This document shows positions 44,961-56,142 of a stretch of DNA of 64,000 nt, in pieces. Position numbers and translations under genes: made by a program. The DNA comes from Ophiura sarsii (taxonomy: Eukaryota; Echinodermata; Ophiuroidea; Amphilepidida; Ophiuridae). Within the stretch, counting starts at the first letter, position 1. The number at the start of each line of letters is the position of its first letter. Under the pieces are notes generated by a model. That model did no database searches, was not told where the DNA came from, and worked only from the letters and a program-made list of their open reading frames with translations. The stretch spans positions 35,080,811 to 35,144,810 of the forward strand of contig CM069445.1 in assembly GCA_035610835.1 (NCBI GenBank), written 5' to 3'.

Positions 44961-46541
44961 CAGACGACGATGGTCACGCGAATCCTAAATTTTGAATTCG
45001 TATTGGAATAACACATAATCGCGAATGTTAATCTTATCATTTTGAAAAATTCATCATAATTAGAAGAATTTGTTTCCAATCCAAAACCGTTGGAGTTGGC
45101 TAACCAACTACATTGTAAATGCTATTTTTTTAAAATTATTTTCATCGTTAACCGGCGATGACTGTTAAAATATTTCAAAATGGCGCACTCCCGTTGCCAT
45201 TATTGGAACGATGATGATGTGATGAATACACGTATCTCGATGTTGTTTTTAATTTCAATGAACATTTTAAAAAGGCTATTAGTAAACAAGTATCTCAAGC
45301 AAAACATGCCATGTTTGCGCTTCTCACTAGAGCTGCAAAACTGCATTTACCTATTGACATCACTTGCGAGTTATTTGATAAATTGGTGTTACCCATTCTT
45401 CTCTACGGATATGAAGATTGGGGTTTTGAAAACATTGATCATATTGAAATTTTTTATAGAAACTTTCTATGTAGGGTTCTCAAATTAAATAGACTTACTG
45501 TGAATTGTATGTTATATGGTGAGGTACGAAAATATAAATTAAGTAGTGCGATTCACAAAAGAATGGTTGGCTTTTGGAGTAGAATAGTCACTGGCAAACA
45601 ATCAAAATATTCATTCCGACTCTACAGCCTTATTAAGTGTATGCATGATCCAGATTCAAATACTTACACTTCGAAATGGTTAAGAAAAATCAAAGAAATT
45701 ATCAACTATTCTGGTTTTGGTAACATATGGTTGTCTCAAAATAATCATAACCCAAAATGGTTGAAAAATGCTTTAACTCTTCGATTAAATGATATTGACA
45801 AACAAAACTGGTTATGCGAAGTTGAAAATAACAGATTTTGTAATATGTATAGACTTTTTAAAGAAGACCTCTTTTTTGAAGTCTACCTTATAGAATTAGA
45901 TTTTAGTAGTAGATTAATACTTTCTAAGCTTAGATGTTGTAATTTAAAACTACCAAATAATTTATATAGATTTAGTGCACACAACTCCGATAGGAATTGC
46001 AAACTTTGTAGTACAGACATGTTAGGTGATGAATATCATTATCTTTTTATTTGTGAATTCTTTGCAGTCGATAGGAGCAAATTCATACAACCACACATTC
46101 TCAGGCAATTAAATGGTAGCGTAAAAATGTCTAAACTTTTCAATGATGAAAATGTTACGGTGCTCAATAACCTTTGTAAATTTGCCAAAGTCTTATCCTT
46201 AAAATTTACCTCCTGATATTCATTATGTCATTTCTTTCTGGTTGTGCTAACTTTCAAAAAAATTGTTTTTACATCATTCCAATGTTTTAGTTTTAGTTGA
46301 TGTAAGTTAAAATGTTATATATTTGTATATTTATATTTAACCTTTATATTATATAAAAAAATATAAAAAACTTCACGTTTACGGCGTTTTTTGTGCTATA
46401 GCGCCATCTATGTTTTATATTGTATGTTGTTATCTCTCATACCCCGGAAGGGGTCGACAGAGATCTAATAAAAGTTCAAGGTTCACGCCTTGAACAATGA
46501 ATGAATGAAACGATGAAATCGCGTGACCATCGTCGTCTGGC
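44961..46541. mobile_element. LINE fragment bracketed by a 21-bp inverted repeat
   Basis: CAGACGACGATGGTCACGCG, with a following A (44961-44981), is found inverted at 46519-46540 (TCGCGTGACCATCGTCGTCT, then G). Between them is the 3' part of a LINE (see 45218-46216) and its 3' UTR, which ends in AATAAAAG and (TGAA)n at about 46470-46510. Inverted flanks are unexpected for a LINE, which makes direct target duplications. Confidence 0.65.
45218..46216 (+). CDS. LINE polymerase, C-terminal fragment
   Basis: The frame is open from 45218 (stop at 45215); the first ATG is at 45311. It encodes the end of a non-LTR reverse transcriptase and the post-RT region. The start reads YLDVVFNFNEHFKKAI, the usual YLG-type motif at the end of the palm, followed by AMFALLTRAAKLHLPIDI, FDKLVLPILLYGYEDWG, FLCRVLKL and MVGFWSRIV, all standard in invertebrate LINE C-termini. 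A zinc-binding-like CX2C...H..C motif (NCKLC...DEYHYLFIC) lies near the C-terminus. No catalytic YADD part or endonuclease is present, so this is a 5'-truncated, non-autonomous copy. The reading frame is intact over 330 codons, suggesting fairly recent insertion. The clade was not determined. Confidence 0.85.
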   Translation, partial: CDEYTYLDVVFNFNEHFKKAISKQVSQAKHAMFALLTRAAKLHLPIDITCELFDKLVLPILLYGYEDWGFENIDHIEIFYRNFLCRVLKLNRLTVNCMLYGEVRKYKLSSAIHKRMVGFWSRIVTGKQSKYSFRLYSLIKCMHDPDSNTYTSKWLRKIKEIINYSGFGNIWLSQNNHNPKWLKNALTLRLNDIDKQNWLCEVENNRFCNMYRLFKEDLFFEVYLIELDFSSRLILSKLRCCNLKLPNNLYRFSAHNSDRNCKLCSTDMLGDEYHYLFICEFFAVDRSKFIQPHILRQLNGSVKMSKLFNDENVTVLNNLCKFAKVLSLKFTS

Positions 46542-47504
46542 TACTGTGGTGTACGGAAATAGCTCCCTCTATCTCTATTTCAAGGAGTCAGATTGTAGTT
46601 GTCACTGATGCAGGCACTGATGAGGTCAAGGTTTAATATCTGCGGGTCGACTATGTGGCCTTATTCAATCAGTTGCAGTCAGTCATATCGGCACTGGTAT
46701 TAAAGAAAGTATTTTATTGAACATGAACTGTACAATTGTACATACGTGTTTGGATAGCCTTTCAGCAATTCAACTGTATGCAGACAAATTGCCAATCCTT
46801 GGACTAGGAACTTTTTAAGGTAAGCGAAAGTCAAATCGTGCTGCATTCAATTCATAATATTAACGGTGTGCACGAGCGTACTACAATTAGATAACATTTA
46901 CCATATGCATTTACATAGTAACCATACTTAACAAGTTAATTTCGCTAGCAATTTAATTTCGCTAATTTCGCTAGGAGATACAATTCGCCAAATTAAATTG
47001 CTGCCAATTTGTATTATTTATAATGGTTGTTACGATGATGGTACAAATTAGTTTAGAATTCGCTAAATTAAGTTGCCGTGAAATTAAACTGTTTGTTTGT
47101 TTGTTTGTTGAGGTGTTTGTTTTGTTTGTTTTTATGTTTACACGGTCGGTCCATACGGAGACACACTTGGATCCTAAAAGTAAAAGGGCCAGGCTCAAGC
47201 AAATTGCTCGGACCAGGCTTTTAAAAAAAGCGTATTATAATCATGCTGGCTGAACGAAATGATAGTTAGAAAAAGTTAGAAGAAAAGAATTAAGTAAAAA
47301 GAGCCACTCCCACAGTATTCAAGAAGCAATCGCGCGTGGTGAATCGGAGATTTTGCATTATTATCATGATTAATGAAAAGACCTAGACTGCTATGTCCAC
47401 TCAGTAACTGTCACTGGTCCACTATGCCCGTAAAACTGTTTCACTCCAACTTCTCAACTGGAAGTAAAACCTGGTCTTTTAACGAGTGGTCACTAGGGGC
47501 CGAC

Positions 47505-47547
47505 GGTGTAGAGTTCGCCAAAAAAATACCCAGGCGAACTCTACACC
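47505..47547. repeat. Hairpin with 15-bp perfect arms
   Basis: GGTGTAGAGTTCGCC and GGCGAACTCTACACC are exact reverse complements around a 13-base loop. Confidence 0.9.
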
Positions 47548-47770
47548 TTTTACCTGCAGTTCACAACCACTTTGAAATGGGAATAATATTGAAATAAATA
47601 GTTTTATTTTGGTGACCAGGATAAACAGAAAAGTGTTTATAGAGCATTGACCGGGACACAATATACACTCTCTAAATGTGAGTGTAATAATCAAGATAGT
47701 ATGTCAAAACCAACAGTACGTAACTACGAGCGTATAACCAGGTAAATGGGATATAGGCCATCCTTTACAA

Positions 47771-47922
47771 TGTAATAAAATAATATAATAATATAATAAT
47801 ATAATAATATAATAATATAATAATATAATAATATAATAATATAATAATATAATAATATAATAATATAATAATATAATAATATAATAATATAATAATATAA
47901 TAATATAATAATATAATAATTA
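47771..47922. repeat. (ATAATATA)n array, left
   Basis: About 150 bp of a perfect 8-bp repeat. Confidence 0.95.
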
Positions 47923-47927
47923 TTAAT

Positions 47928-49388
47928 ACTAGCGGCGTACCCTCGCTACGCTCGGGTCCCCGCTAGATGGTTATGCCACATTACCTACCTCTGAAACCAC
48001 ATAAACCCCCTACAACCCCCAACCAGGTTGATTTATAACCATATCCCTCCTAAAGGCATTATAATCCCCCTACAACCCCCCAATTAATAGGTTGATTTAT
48101 AACCATATCCCTCCTAACCATTTACCGTGGCTACTTTATTTACTTCCCCCCCCCCCCCCCCACTGCAACTACACCAACCAGGTGGATTTATAATCATAAC
48201 CCTCCTAACCATTTCCCGTGGCTACTTCATTAACTCTTAACCCTACCCGAAAACATGTCCCGTGGTTTACACCCCCGGCCCCATACACACACCCAAACCA
48301 GGTTGATTATAATCTCAACCCTCCCTAAACCATTGTGGTTACGCTCGGGTCCCCGCTAGATGGTTATGCCACATTACCTACCTCTGAAACCACATAAACC
48401 CCTACAACCCCCCCCCCCCCCCCCCAACCAGATTGATTGATAACCATATTCCTCCTAAAGGCATTATAAACCCCCTACAACTACCTCTGAAACCACATAA
48501 ACCTCCTGGTTATACCACTACCTACCTCTGAAACCACATAAACCCCCTACATCACCCCAACCAGGTTTATTTATAACCATATCCCTTCTAAAGGCATTAT
48601 AAACCCCCTACAACCCCCCTCCCCACCCCCAATCAGGTTGATTTATAACCATATCCCTCCTAAACCATTTACCGTGTCTACTTTATTAACCCCTACCTCT
48701 CAAACCGCATCAAGTTAACCCTCGGTACTTTTAAAAAACCCTACAATTGCCCACCCCACTGCAACTACACCAACCAGGTGGATTTATAATCATAACCCTA
48801 TGGTACCCTATAACCCTAACCATTTCCCGCGGCTACTTCATTAACTCTTAACCCTATCCTAAAACATTTCCCGCTACTTCATTAACCCTCGGTCTCTTAG
48901 ATTGTTTGGCATGCCAACTTAGAGTAAAGAAATCAGGTTGCTTCATTAACCCCCGCAAAACGCTACTTGTACCATATAATCCTAGGCCTATCCTAAACCA
49001 TTTCCCGTGATTTTACACCCCCAACCCCCCCTGGTACTTACCCTACCAACACAGGCCTATAATAGCCATTTCCCGTGTGGCTTCTGCGCCATGTGTAGCC
49101 TAGGGGTGCGTGTGCCGCGCGGCAGTCAGCCCTTGCGCAAACATGCACGCGACGCGTTACCACGGTAAAATCTGAGAGGTTTTTTGCTGTTTTTGGAGCC
49201 AATTGTTAACCAATTTCACTGAAATAAACTTTAACACCCTTCCCGTTATTTCCTCTATCTTTCATGCAAATTATGCGCCACTTTGATCACAACTAACGGA
49301 GAAATAAGGATAACAAATAAACACACAAACACACAAACACACAAACACACAAACACCCAAACATACACCGTTTCCAGATTTATAGTAG
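47928..49388 (+). repeat. C-rich degenerate repeat region between the AT arrays
   Basis: It begins with ACTAGCGGCGTACCCTCGCT and ends with (ACACAAAC)n, then CCGTTTCCAGATTTATAGTA. A diverged unit of AACCAGGTTGATTTATAACC, ATATCCCTCCTAAA, CATTATAAACCCCCTACAAC and ACCTCTGAAACCACATAAAC recurs many times. TACGCTCGGGTCCCCGCTAG occurs near 47948 and again near 48342. It is non-coding. It looks like one element inserted in an AT-repeat tract. Confidence 0.55.
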
Positions 49389-49571
49389 GATAATAATATA
49401 ATAATATAATAATATAATAATATAATAATATAATAATATAATAATATAATAATATAATAATATAATAATATAATAATATAATAATATAATAATATAATAA
49501 TATAATAATATAATAATATAATAATATAATAATATAATAATATAATAATATAATAATATAATAATATAATA
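49389..49571. repeat. (ATAATATA)n array, right
   Basis: About 180 bp of the same 8-bp repeat as at 47771. Confidence 0.95.
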
Positions 49572-50129
49572 AATATTATTTATGATATAGATATGGATAG
49601 GCCTAAGTTTCTATTGCTGCGCAATAGAAACTTATGCAACCCGATACTGCATCATCGTCATAGATATTATATTATATCATAAACTGGGGTCTAACTGTGT
49701 AGAATTACTGCTCTCCCAACGGCATATTACTACATAAAGTGATTGCTTCGATCCCCCTCGTCATAAACCTAACAGCTGAATATCATCAACATATTCAATA
49801 TTTTAAGACTATTTAACCACGGCATTCTACCAAGGCCTATCCATATCTATATCATAAATAATATTTATTATTATATTACATGAAGGCCTATCCATATCTA
49901 TGTCATAAATAATATTTATATTACATTGTAAGGGTGGCCTATATCCATTTGGTTATAGTTACGTACTGTTGGTTTTGACATACTATCTGCAGATAACCTG
50001 CATAAAGTCACGGCATTTTATCAATATGCTAATTGAATTCATATCATAACAACTTCAACTCGAAGTCTACGCAACAGTGCCCCCCTGAAGGTGCTCAGCA
50101 GGAAATTCAAACCTACCCACCAGGAAAAA

Positions 50130-50468
50130 TGGGGGGAAGGGAAAAGAGGAAAAGAAGGGGGAAAGGGAAAGAAAAGAGAGAGAGAAAGGAAAAAGGAGGA
50201 AAAAGAAAAAGGAAAAGGAGAAAAAAAGGGGAAAGAAAGAAAAGAAGAAAGGGAAAGAAAGAAAGAAAATTTCGCAGTACAAAAAGCACAACATTTGTTG
50301 ACTGTTGTGCTTTTGTACTGCGAAATTTTGTGACCGTGCGAATTTTTTTGACCCCCTCAACCCCCCCCCCCCCCCCCAACCCCCCCATTTTTGGGGCAAC
50401 CTTTTACGAAAAATTCCGGGACGGAATTATTCTAACCAGGATTTTTTGGCTGTGCCCCCCCCCCCCCT
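50130..50468. repeat. Purine tract, inverted repeat and poly-C runs
   Basis: GGGAAAGAAAAG-type purine sequence (50130-50270) is followed by an inverted repeat of about 25 bp (TTTCGCAGTACAAAAAGCAC at 50271 facing GTGCTTTTGTACTGCGAAAT near 50307). Poly-C runs follow at about 50355-50378 and 50455-50467. The ORFs here are low-complexity artefacts. It resembles the tract at 14.04-14.27 kb. Confidence 0.7.
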
Positions 50469-51745
50469 GACAACCAACCTCTGTTACCCCTATTATGGCT
50501 TGTTTATAGGGGGAATCATTGGTTGTTAAGTAAATGACCTGAATACTACCATATGAGATTTATATGCAGTTCAATGAGTCTAGCACTAGGGATCTGCCTC
50601 CACGAGTCATTTGTATTGACGGTGAATCAATTGCAACACATTTGTTTTAAAGTATCTTAAAGACAAGTTAACCTCATTTAAAAATGGCCATCTAGATCTT
50701 GGCATGAATTTCACAGCATTTAACGTGGGTTTTCCTCAGGATCCTCAACTGAGATATCAACCCGAAACCACAAACAAATTAAATGCCTAAAGAGATTGCT
50801 AAAACTGTTGGTGGCTTAAGGGGAAACAAATTATATACCAAAACGATGTCGTAGCTCTTATAAAAGCATAAATTAGCCTATTTCAAATTAAATAACCCCG
50901 AAGTTAACATCAATATATGACTCGAGGTGTTCTAGGCCAATTAAAATTGACTCTTCTGTGATTAGGCGTGCTGTTTCCCGCCTGCGACTAAAAATGAGAA
51001 TGCCAAATATTTAATTATTTTATTTTTATTTAGGATTTTATGAAACTAATCACGTAGGCCTAGTCATAACATAATTAAATACGGACCTCGATATTGGTTG
51101 CGATCACTTGTTTCAATATTAAGGAATCAAAGATAGACATCGCGTCCCTTTTCCAACATGAAACTGTTAACTCATAATCATTTTAAATCGATATCCTTAT
51201 TGCCAAGTAGCTAGCTTTGATTATGCTTCTAAAATTATTCAATAAAATAACCTTGTCAGTCCCGAACTCGTCCGTAGCTATCTGACGATTCAGAGAATCC
51301 AGTCCCTCCGTGTCACACTTTAATACACAGAGCTGAATACAGCGTGCTAAGACGAATGACGTCGGATTTACGAGCGATAGCTGCATACTTGAGAACAATA
51401 CCAGTAAATATTCCTAAAAGGAACTCGCGCTTGTTTCCTTAAAAATATTCATGATCAATGGGATTCGAACTGGAGGTGGCAACTCCATTCAATAGCAGCA
51501 CAAAGACACACATTAGTGAGTTCGCCGCAAATTCAATAGAGTAGTGTTGCTAAAATAGTATATACTGCATTAAAATTAGGTATTGGTTCTTTATTTTGGT
51601 TAATTAAAGCTAATTAGCACACGATTTTAATCTACCAACAGCGATATTCTTATCGAGGAGACAATACCCCACATGTGTATACCAATTGCATGCTCCAACA
51701 CGATAGGGGTAACGGAATGTCTTACGGGAAGCACTTTTCTCGGGT
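50469..51745. other. No gene seen; box B-like site at about 51460
   Basis: On the minus strand CCAGTTCGAATCCCA (51460-51474) resembles a box B, without a convincing tRNA fold. The rest is unassigned. Confidence 0.5.
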
Positions 51746-52019
51746 TTTATAGCCTAGGACATGTAACCCAAAAAAGGGTGTACCTAGACAAAATTGCAAC
51801 ATAAACCATTTTTGATGTAATTGTTTCAAAATGCTCTTCCGAACATTATATTAAAAATCGATAAAATTTGAAGTTAGGGAAAAAATGCTAATTTGCATAA
51901 CAATATATGGGTATATTAAGCCATATTAGTCGGGTATATACAGGGGTTACCGTGCAACCCCACCACCCAGGACTCCCCCAACCAACTTTCTTGACTCTTT
52001 TCATGATCCTAAAACATAA

Positions 52020-52735
52020 TCAGGGTGTTAACAACAACAACATCGTGTTATTCAAGATGGCGTCCAAAATGGCCGCCAAAACTGGTCAAATTTCATAAAA
52101 TGACATATAGCAATCAAAATGCGTGGTGAAAGAAAAGTTTTAATAGTGGGATGTATGTATTAGACCCATAAGACACTCATATCCTGTATTTTTGCTTTGT
52201 TAACATACCTAAATCCAAGATGGCCACTAAAATGGCCGCCAAAACTGGTAAAATTCCATACCATTCCATATATCAACCAAAATGTATGATCAAAGTAGTT
52301 TTAACAAAGACATGTATGTGTTATACCACTAGAAACTCATATCCAGTATTTTTGCTTTGTTTATGTTAAACATACTTTAAATCCAAAATGTCCGCCAAAA
52401 TGATGGTCAAAATTCCATAAAATTGCACAATATCAACCAAAATGTATGATGAACACATAGTTGTAACCATGGTAACAATGGGATGTAAGTATTATACCAC
52501 TAGTAACCCATGTCAAGTATGTTTGATTTGTTAACATACTTAAAAGCCAAAATGGCTGCCAAAACGGGCCCCATAATGGGTCCCAAAATGGCTGTAAAAA
52601 ATGTCAAATTCCATAAAATGGGATAATATCAACCAAAACGTACGATGAAAGTATAGTTTTAACAATGGGATGAACGTTTTAGACCACTTGACATACCTTT
52701 AAACCAAGATGGCTGCCAAAATGGCCGTTGTAACA
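52020..52735 (+). repeat. ~170 bp tandem units, left foldback arm
   Basis: Four to five diverged units share CCAAGATGGCCGCCAAAATGG, AAATTCCATAAAATG, ATATCAACCAAAATGTATGA, AGTTTTAACAATGGGATG and GTATTATACCACTAG. The mirror set lies at 54230-54740 on the other strand. Confidence 0.8.
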
Positions 52736-52755
52736 ATAGTCTATAAGAGTATATT

Positions 52756-52840
52756 ATAATAATAATAATCAGTATTTATATAGCGCCTTTTCCAAAGGGT
52801 TAAAAGCGGTGTAATTTTGCAGCACATTCACCAAACAGTA
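52756..52840 (-). repeat. LINE/SINE 3' tail inside the left arm
   Basis: On the minus strand, AAAGGCGCTATATAAATACT is followed by GATTATTATTAT. The mirror position in the right arm lacks it, so it inserted after the palindrome formed. Confidence 0.65.
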
Positions 52841-54229
52841 TGCTATAAACTGCTAAGCTATTGCTTTTAGATATGAGACCCACCTCTGTGGCAATTATGA
52901 TTATGTATGTCTTTTCAACATGGCTGCCAGATGGTTAAGTTGATGTTAATCAAGGGGCATCATTCGCTATATTTCTATGATAAAGCCTAGGGGCTTTATA
53001 TCTAGTTTAAGTATTTTAAAATATCCAATTGGTTGCAAAAGGTTAAAATAACTGAAAAGCAGTATTAGTTTATTATTAGTGTTACATTAGAAATGACCAA
53101 ATTATTATATATATATATACATATCTTTTATTCCGCCAAGTAAACGTATTTAATTTGTACATGACACGATATGATTGAATGAATTTTGACAATTAAGGTT
53201 ATTAAGGTTATTAAGATGACCATCATAATGACCATATCATTAAAATTACCTCAAATGAACAATAAAACTACCTCCAAATGGTCAAAACAATTACCAAGGT
53301 GAACTTATAATTATGGTCAGAAATAGCTGATTCGACATCATCCAGTACTATAAACTAAATACCTGTATCTAACTTTCCGAGCAGATCGGTCACGGTCAGT
53401 GATGTTATGGTGTTAATTATTGACTTGAAAAACCTACCTTAGTAATTGAAATATCCATCCGATAGGATCAACAAACAGTTATAGTTGGCCAAACCAGTAT
53501 TTATGGGCAACCATACATCGTGAGTTGTATGAATCTATCAATGAACATACTAATCAGAGATAGTATCCAATATCCTTTACTTACTGTTATAATATCTGAA
53601 ATTAACCTGCTATTTCTGACCATATTTTGATCAATTGGTGGCCACCTTGGGAACTATTTTGACCATGCATTTGAAGCGGGTAATTTTATTGACCAATTGG
53701 AGGTAATTTTAATTGTCATTATGATGGGCATCTTAATAACATTACATTGTAAAAATGGAGTCTATACCATTCAATCATACCTTGTCATACATGTGTCATA
53801 TACTTAAAGAGTATGCAAATACGTTTACTGAGTAGATTAAAAGCTATAGAGATTAATAATTAATAATGTAACACTTAAACAATGAACTAATATTGCTTTT
53901 AAGTTATTTTAACCTTTTGCAGCAATCCGGATATTTTACAAATACTCAAACATCTACAGCCCCAAGGCTTTATCATAGTGAATGCTGTCCCATTAAATTT
54001 GGGGTATTGGTATTATACAGTATGGTCATTTACAATACAAAACAATTGATTTAGGTCATTTAGCATCAACTTCAACCATCTGGCAGCCATTTTGGAAAGT
54101 GACACCGAATCAAATTGTCACAGAGCGGGGGGGGGGGGGGGGTTCTTATACAACTAAAAGCAATAGCTTAGCAGTTTAGAACATGATACTAAATTGTATT
54201 TGTTGAATGGGATGCAATAGTATACACTC

Positions 54230-54740
54230 TTAGACTATTTTTACATTGACAACGGCCATTATGGCAGCCATTTTGGACTTAAAGTATGTGATTACAAAGC
54301 AACAAATCTGGATATGAATTACTAGTGGTCTAATACATACATTTTGGTGGATTTCATCCCATTTTATGGATTTCACAATATTTAGAGCCATTTTGGGGCC
54401 ATTTTGGCGGCCATTTTTGGATTTTAAGTATGTTACAAAGCCAAAATGCTGGATATTAGTTTCTAGCGGTCTAACATACATTCCATTGTTAAAAATATAC
54501 TCTGATCATACATGTTGGTTAATATATGCCATTTTATGGAATTTTACCATTTTTGGCGGCCATCTTGGATTTTGGTAAGTTAACAAAGCAAAACTACTGG
54601 ATATGAGTCTCTAGTTGTCTAATACATACATCCCACTATTAAAACTATACTTTCTCTACGCATTTTGATTGCTATATGTCATTTTATGAAATTTGACCAG
54701 TTTGGCGGCCATTTTGGACGCCATCTTGAATAACACGAAA
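54230..54740 (-). repeat. ~170 bp tandem units, right foldback arm
   Basis: Inverted counterparts of 52020-52735, with GCGGCCATTTTGG, CATTTTATGGAATTT and TATCCAG...TTTGCTTTGT in the reverse orientation. Confidence 0.8.
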
Positions 54741-55403
54741 TTGTTTTTTGGTAACATCCTGACTATGTTTTAGGACCATGAAAAGAGTCAAAAAAGTTGG
54801 TTTTGGGGAAGTCCTGGGTGGTGGGGGTGCACGGTAACCCCTGTATATACCCGACTAATATGGCTAAATGTACCCATATATTGTTATGCAAATTAGAATT
54901 TTTCCCCAACTTCAGATTTTATCGATTTTTAATATAATGTTCGGAAGGGCATTTTGAAACAATTACAACAAAAACCATTTATGTTGCAATTTTGTCTAGG
55001 TCAAACCGTACATGTCCTAGGCTATTAGGCCTACACTGTACCATAGTCTGAAGACGGATGACAAACAATCACATAGACCGGTTTACACTTGACCACTCAA
55101 GCAATGCAATAGAATAACGATTTGTTTATGCGTCGTCATACCAGTTGTAACTGGAATTCTCTGTTGCCACGGCCTAATATAAAAGCCACGCACGCACCAC
55201 GTGACAACATGCTGGCTATCTTTTAGATAGTCTATCACTCACAACAGTCCGAGCATTCATTTAGATAACATCATAATTTGAAAGCTAAGCAGCATGCAAC
55301 ATTATGCCTACATCAATAGGCCTAGGCCCTATATTTAATATAATTTTGATGCTTTGCCTGCTTTTAAAACGACAAATTAGTCATGTCATTGCTCTTATAA
55401 CTG

Positions 55404-55784
55404 TTAAAGGCATATTATGTGATCTTTTCCAGAGGGCGCCCTCTATTCATGATTTATTTTAGAAAGTAGATTTTCTTGCAGATTTACATTTCCGATCATA
55501 AATCATACATACATTCCAAGTTACAGAGCGATACGATTCCTAATTACCTCAAAATCATGGTTTTAGAGTGAATTTAGAGTGAAAAATATAAACTGTCGGA
55601 ATTCCGACAGTTTATTCTCACTCTAAAACCATGATTTTGAAGTAATTAAGAATCGTATCGCCCTGTAACTTGGAATGTATGCATGATTTATGATCAGAAA
55701 TGTAAATCTGCAAGAAAATCTGCTTTCTATTTTTTTTTCGATTTTGAGGGCGTTCCCTGGAAAGATCACATAATATACCTTTAA
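55404..55784. mobile_element. Palindromic piggyBac-like MITE
   Basis: TTAA at 55404 and 55781 bounds ends TTAAAGGCATATTATGTGAT and, inverted, TTAAAGGTATATTATGTGAT. The two ~180 bp arms (CAGATTTACATTTCCGATCA, CCAAGTTACAGAGCGATACG, CATGGTTTTAGAGTGAA) meet at CTGTCGGAATTCCGACAG. The 10816-11020 copy represents roughly one arm plus both ends. Confidence 0.85.
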
Positions 55785-55802
55785 ATATCTATTTCCTCTA
55801 CC

Positions 55803-55855
55803 GCCTCTGATGAGGATCTCACTCTAACTATCAGAAGATCCGAAACTAGTCAGGC
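55803..55855 (+). ncRNA. Hammerhead ribozyme motif
   Basis: All core parts are present: stem I GCCT/AGGC (55803-55806 with 55852-55855), CTGATGA (55807-55813), a 6-bp stem II GGATCT/AGATCC (55814-55819 with 55836-55841), GAAA (55842-55845) and the cleavage triplet GTC (55849-55851). Stem III is the self-complementary ACTAGT (55845-55850), which pairs intermolecularly, as described for hammerheads of Penelope-like retroelements. The expected product is self-cleavage after C55851. No Penelope coding sequence was found nearby, so this may be an isolated terminal fragment. Confidence 0.8.
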
Positions 55856-56111
55856 TATTTATCCCACGTAGCTCAATCTATACTTATGTACCATCATATG
55901 CACATACATACTCGTATGTAATTCTACAAGTTTTAATCAAGGCCTACTATTATCTATTTTGATGATGCATGCTATCTACAGCCTTGGTCGCTGATGTTGT
56001 TTTGGGCGAACCCCCACTACTATAATAGCGAGTCATCATTACTCACGGTGCTAGTGGATACTATACTTAAACACTAAAATAATCCCTTTTTGTCAATATT
56101 TTTTAATTTCA

Positions 56112-56142
56112 TACACTAGCAACCAAAAGTATTAGGACACCT
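56112..56142 (+). repeat. Solitary Tc1/mariner-like end
   Basis: TACACTAGCAACCAAAAGTA followed by TTAGGACACC resembles a Tc1-type terminal repeat preceded by TA. No matching inverted end was found downstream. Confidence 0.45.

Larger units (their letters stand above)
47695..49991. mobile_element. 2.3 kb inverted-repeat unit containing split AT arrays
   Basis: The left arm (47695-47775; AGATAGTATGTCAAAACCAA, CAGTACGTAACTA, ATATAGGCCA, TTACAATGTAATA) is inverted at 49910-49991. The right side also has a second inverted pair, GATATAGATATGGATAGGCC at about 49587 against 49838. Between the arms lie two (ATAATATA)n arrays and a 1.45 kb C-rich repeat region. Confidence 0.7.
51749..55025. mobile_element. 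3.3 kb foldback element (giant palindrome)
   Basis: The outer ends TATAGCCTAGGACATGTA and, inverted, AATAGCCTAGGACATGTA begin arms of about 1.6 kb that mirror each other almost to the centre; only about 53340-53600 is unpaired. Mirrored landmarks include CCTAGACAAAATTGCAACAT, ATTAAAAATCGATAAAAT, GTCGGGTATATACAGGGGTT, CAAGATGGCGTCCAAAATGG, CTGCTAAGCTATTGCTTTTA and AAAATTACCTCCAA. Each arm contains a ~170 bp unit repeated in tandem. Long inverted repeats made of tandem units are the structure of foldback elements (Drosophila FB, sea urchin TU). No transposase is visible. Confidence 0.85.

Noticed and set aside
46611..46660. CTGATGAGG as a hammerhead core
   Set aside because: No stem II or GAAA follows within range.
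47928..49388. Possible CRISPR-like or satellite array
   Set aside because: Units are diverged and irregularly spaced, with no constant repeat/unique spacer pattern; context is eukaryotic mobile DNA.
50033..50470. 145-codon Lys/Arg-rich ORF and minus-strand partners
   Set aside because: Low-complexity purine tract followed by poly-C; no recognisable domain.
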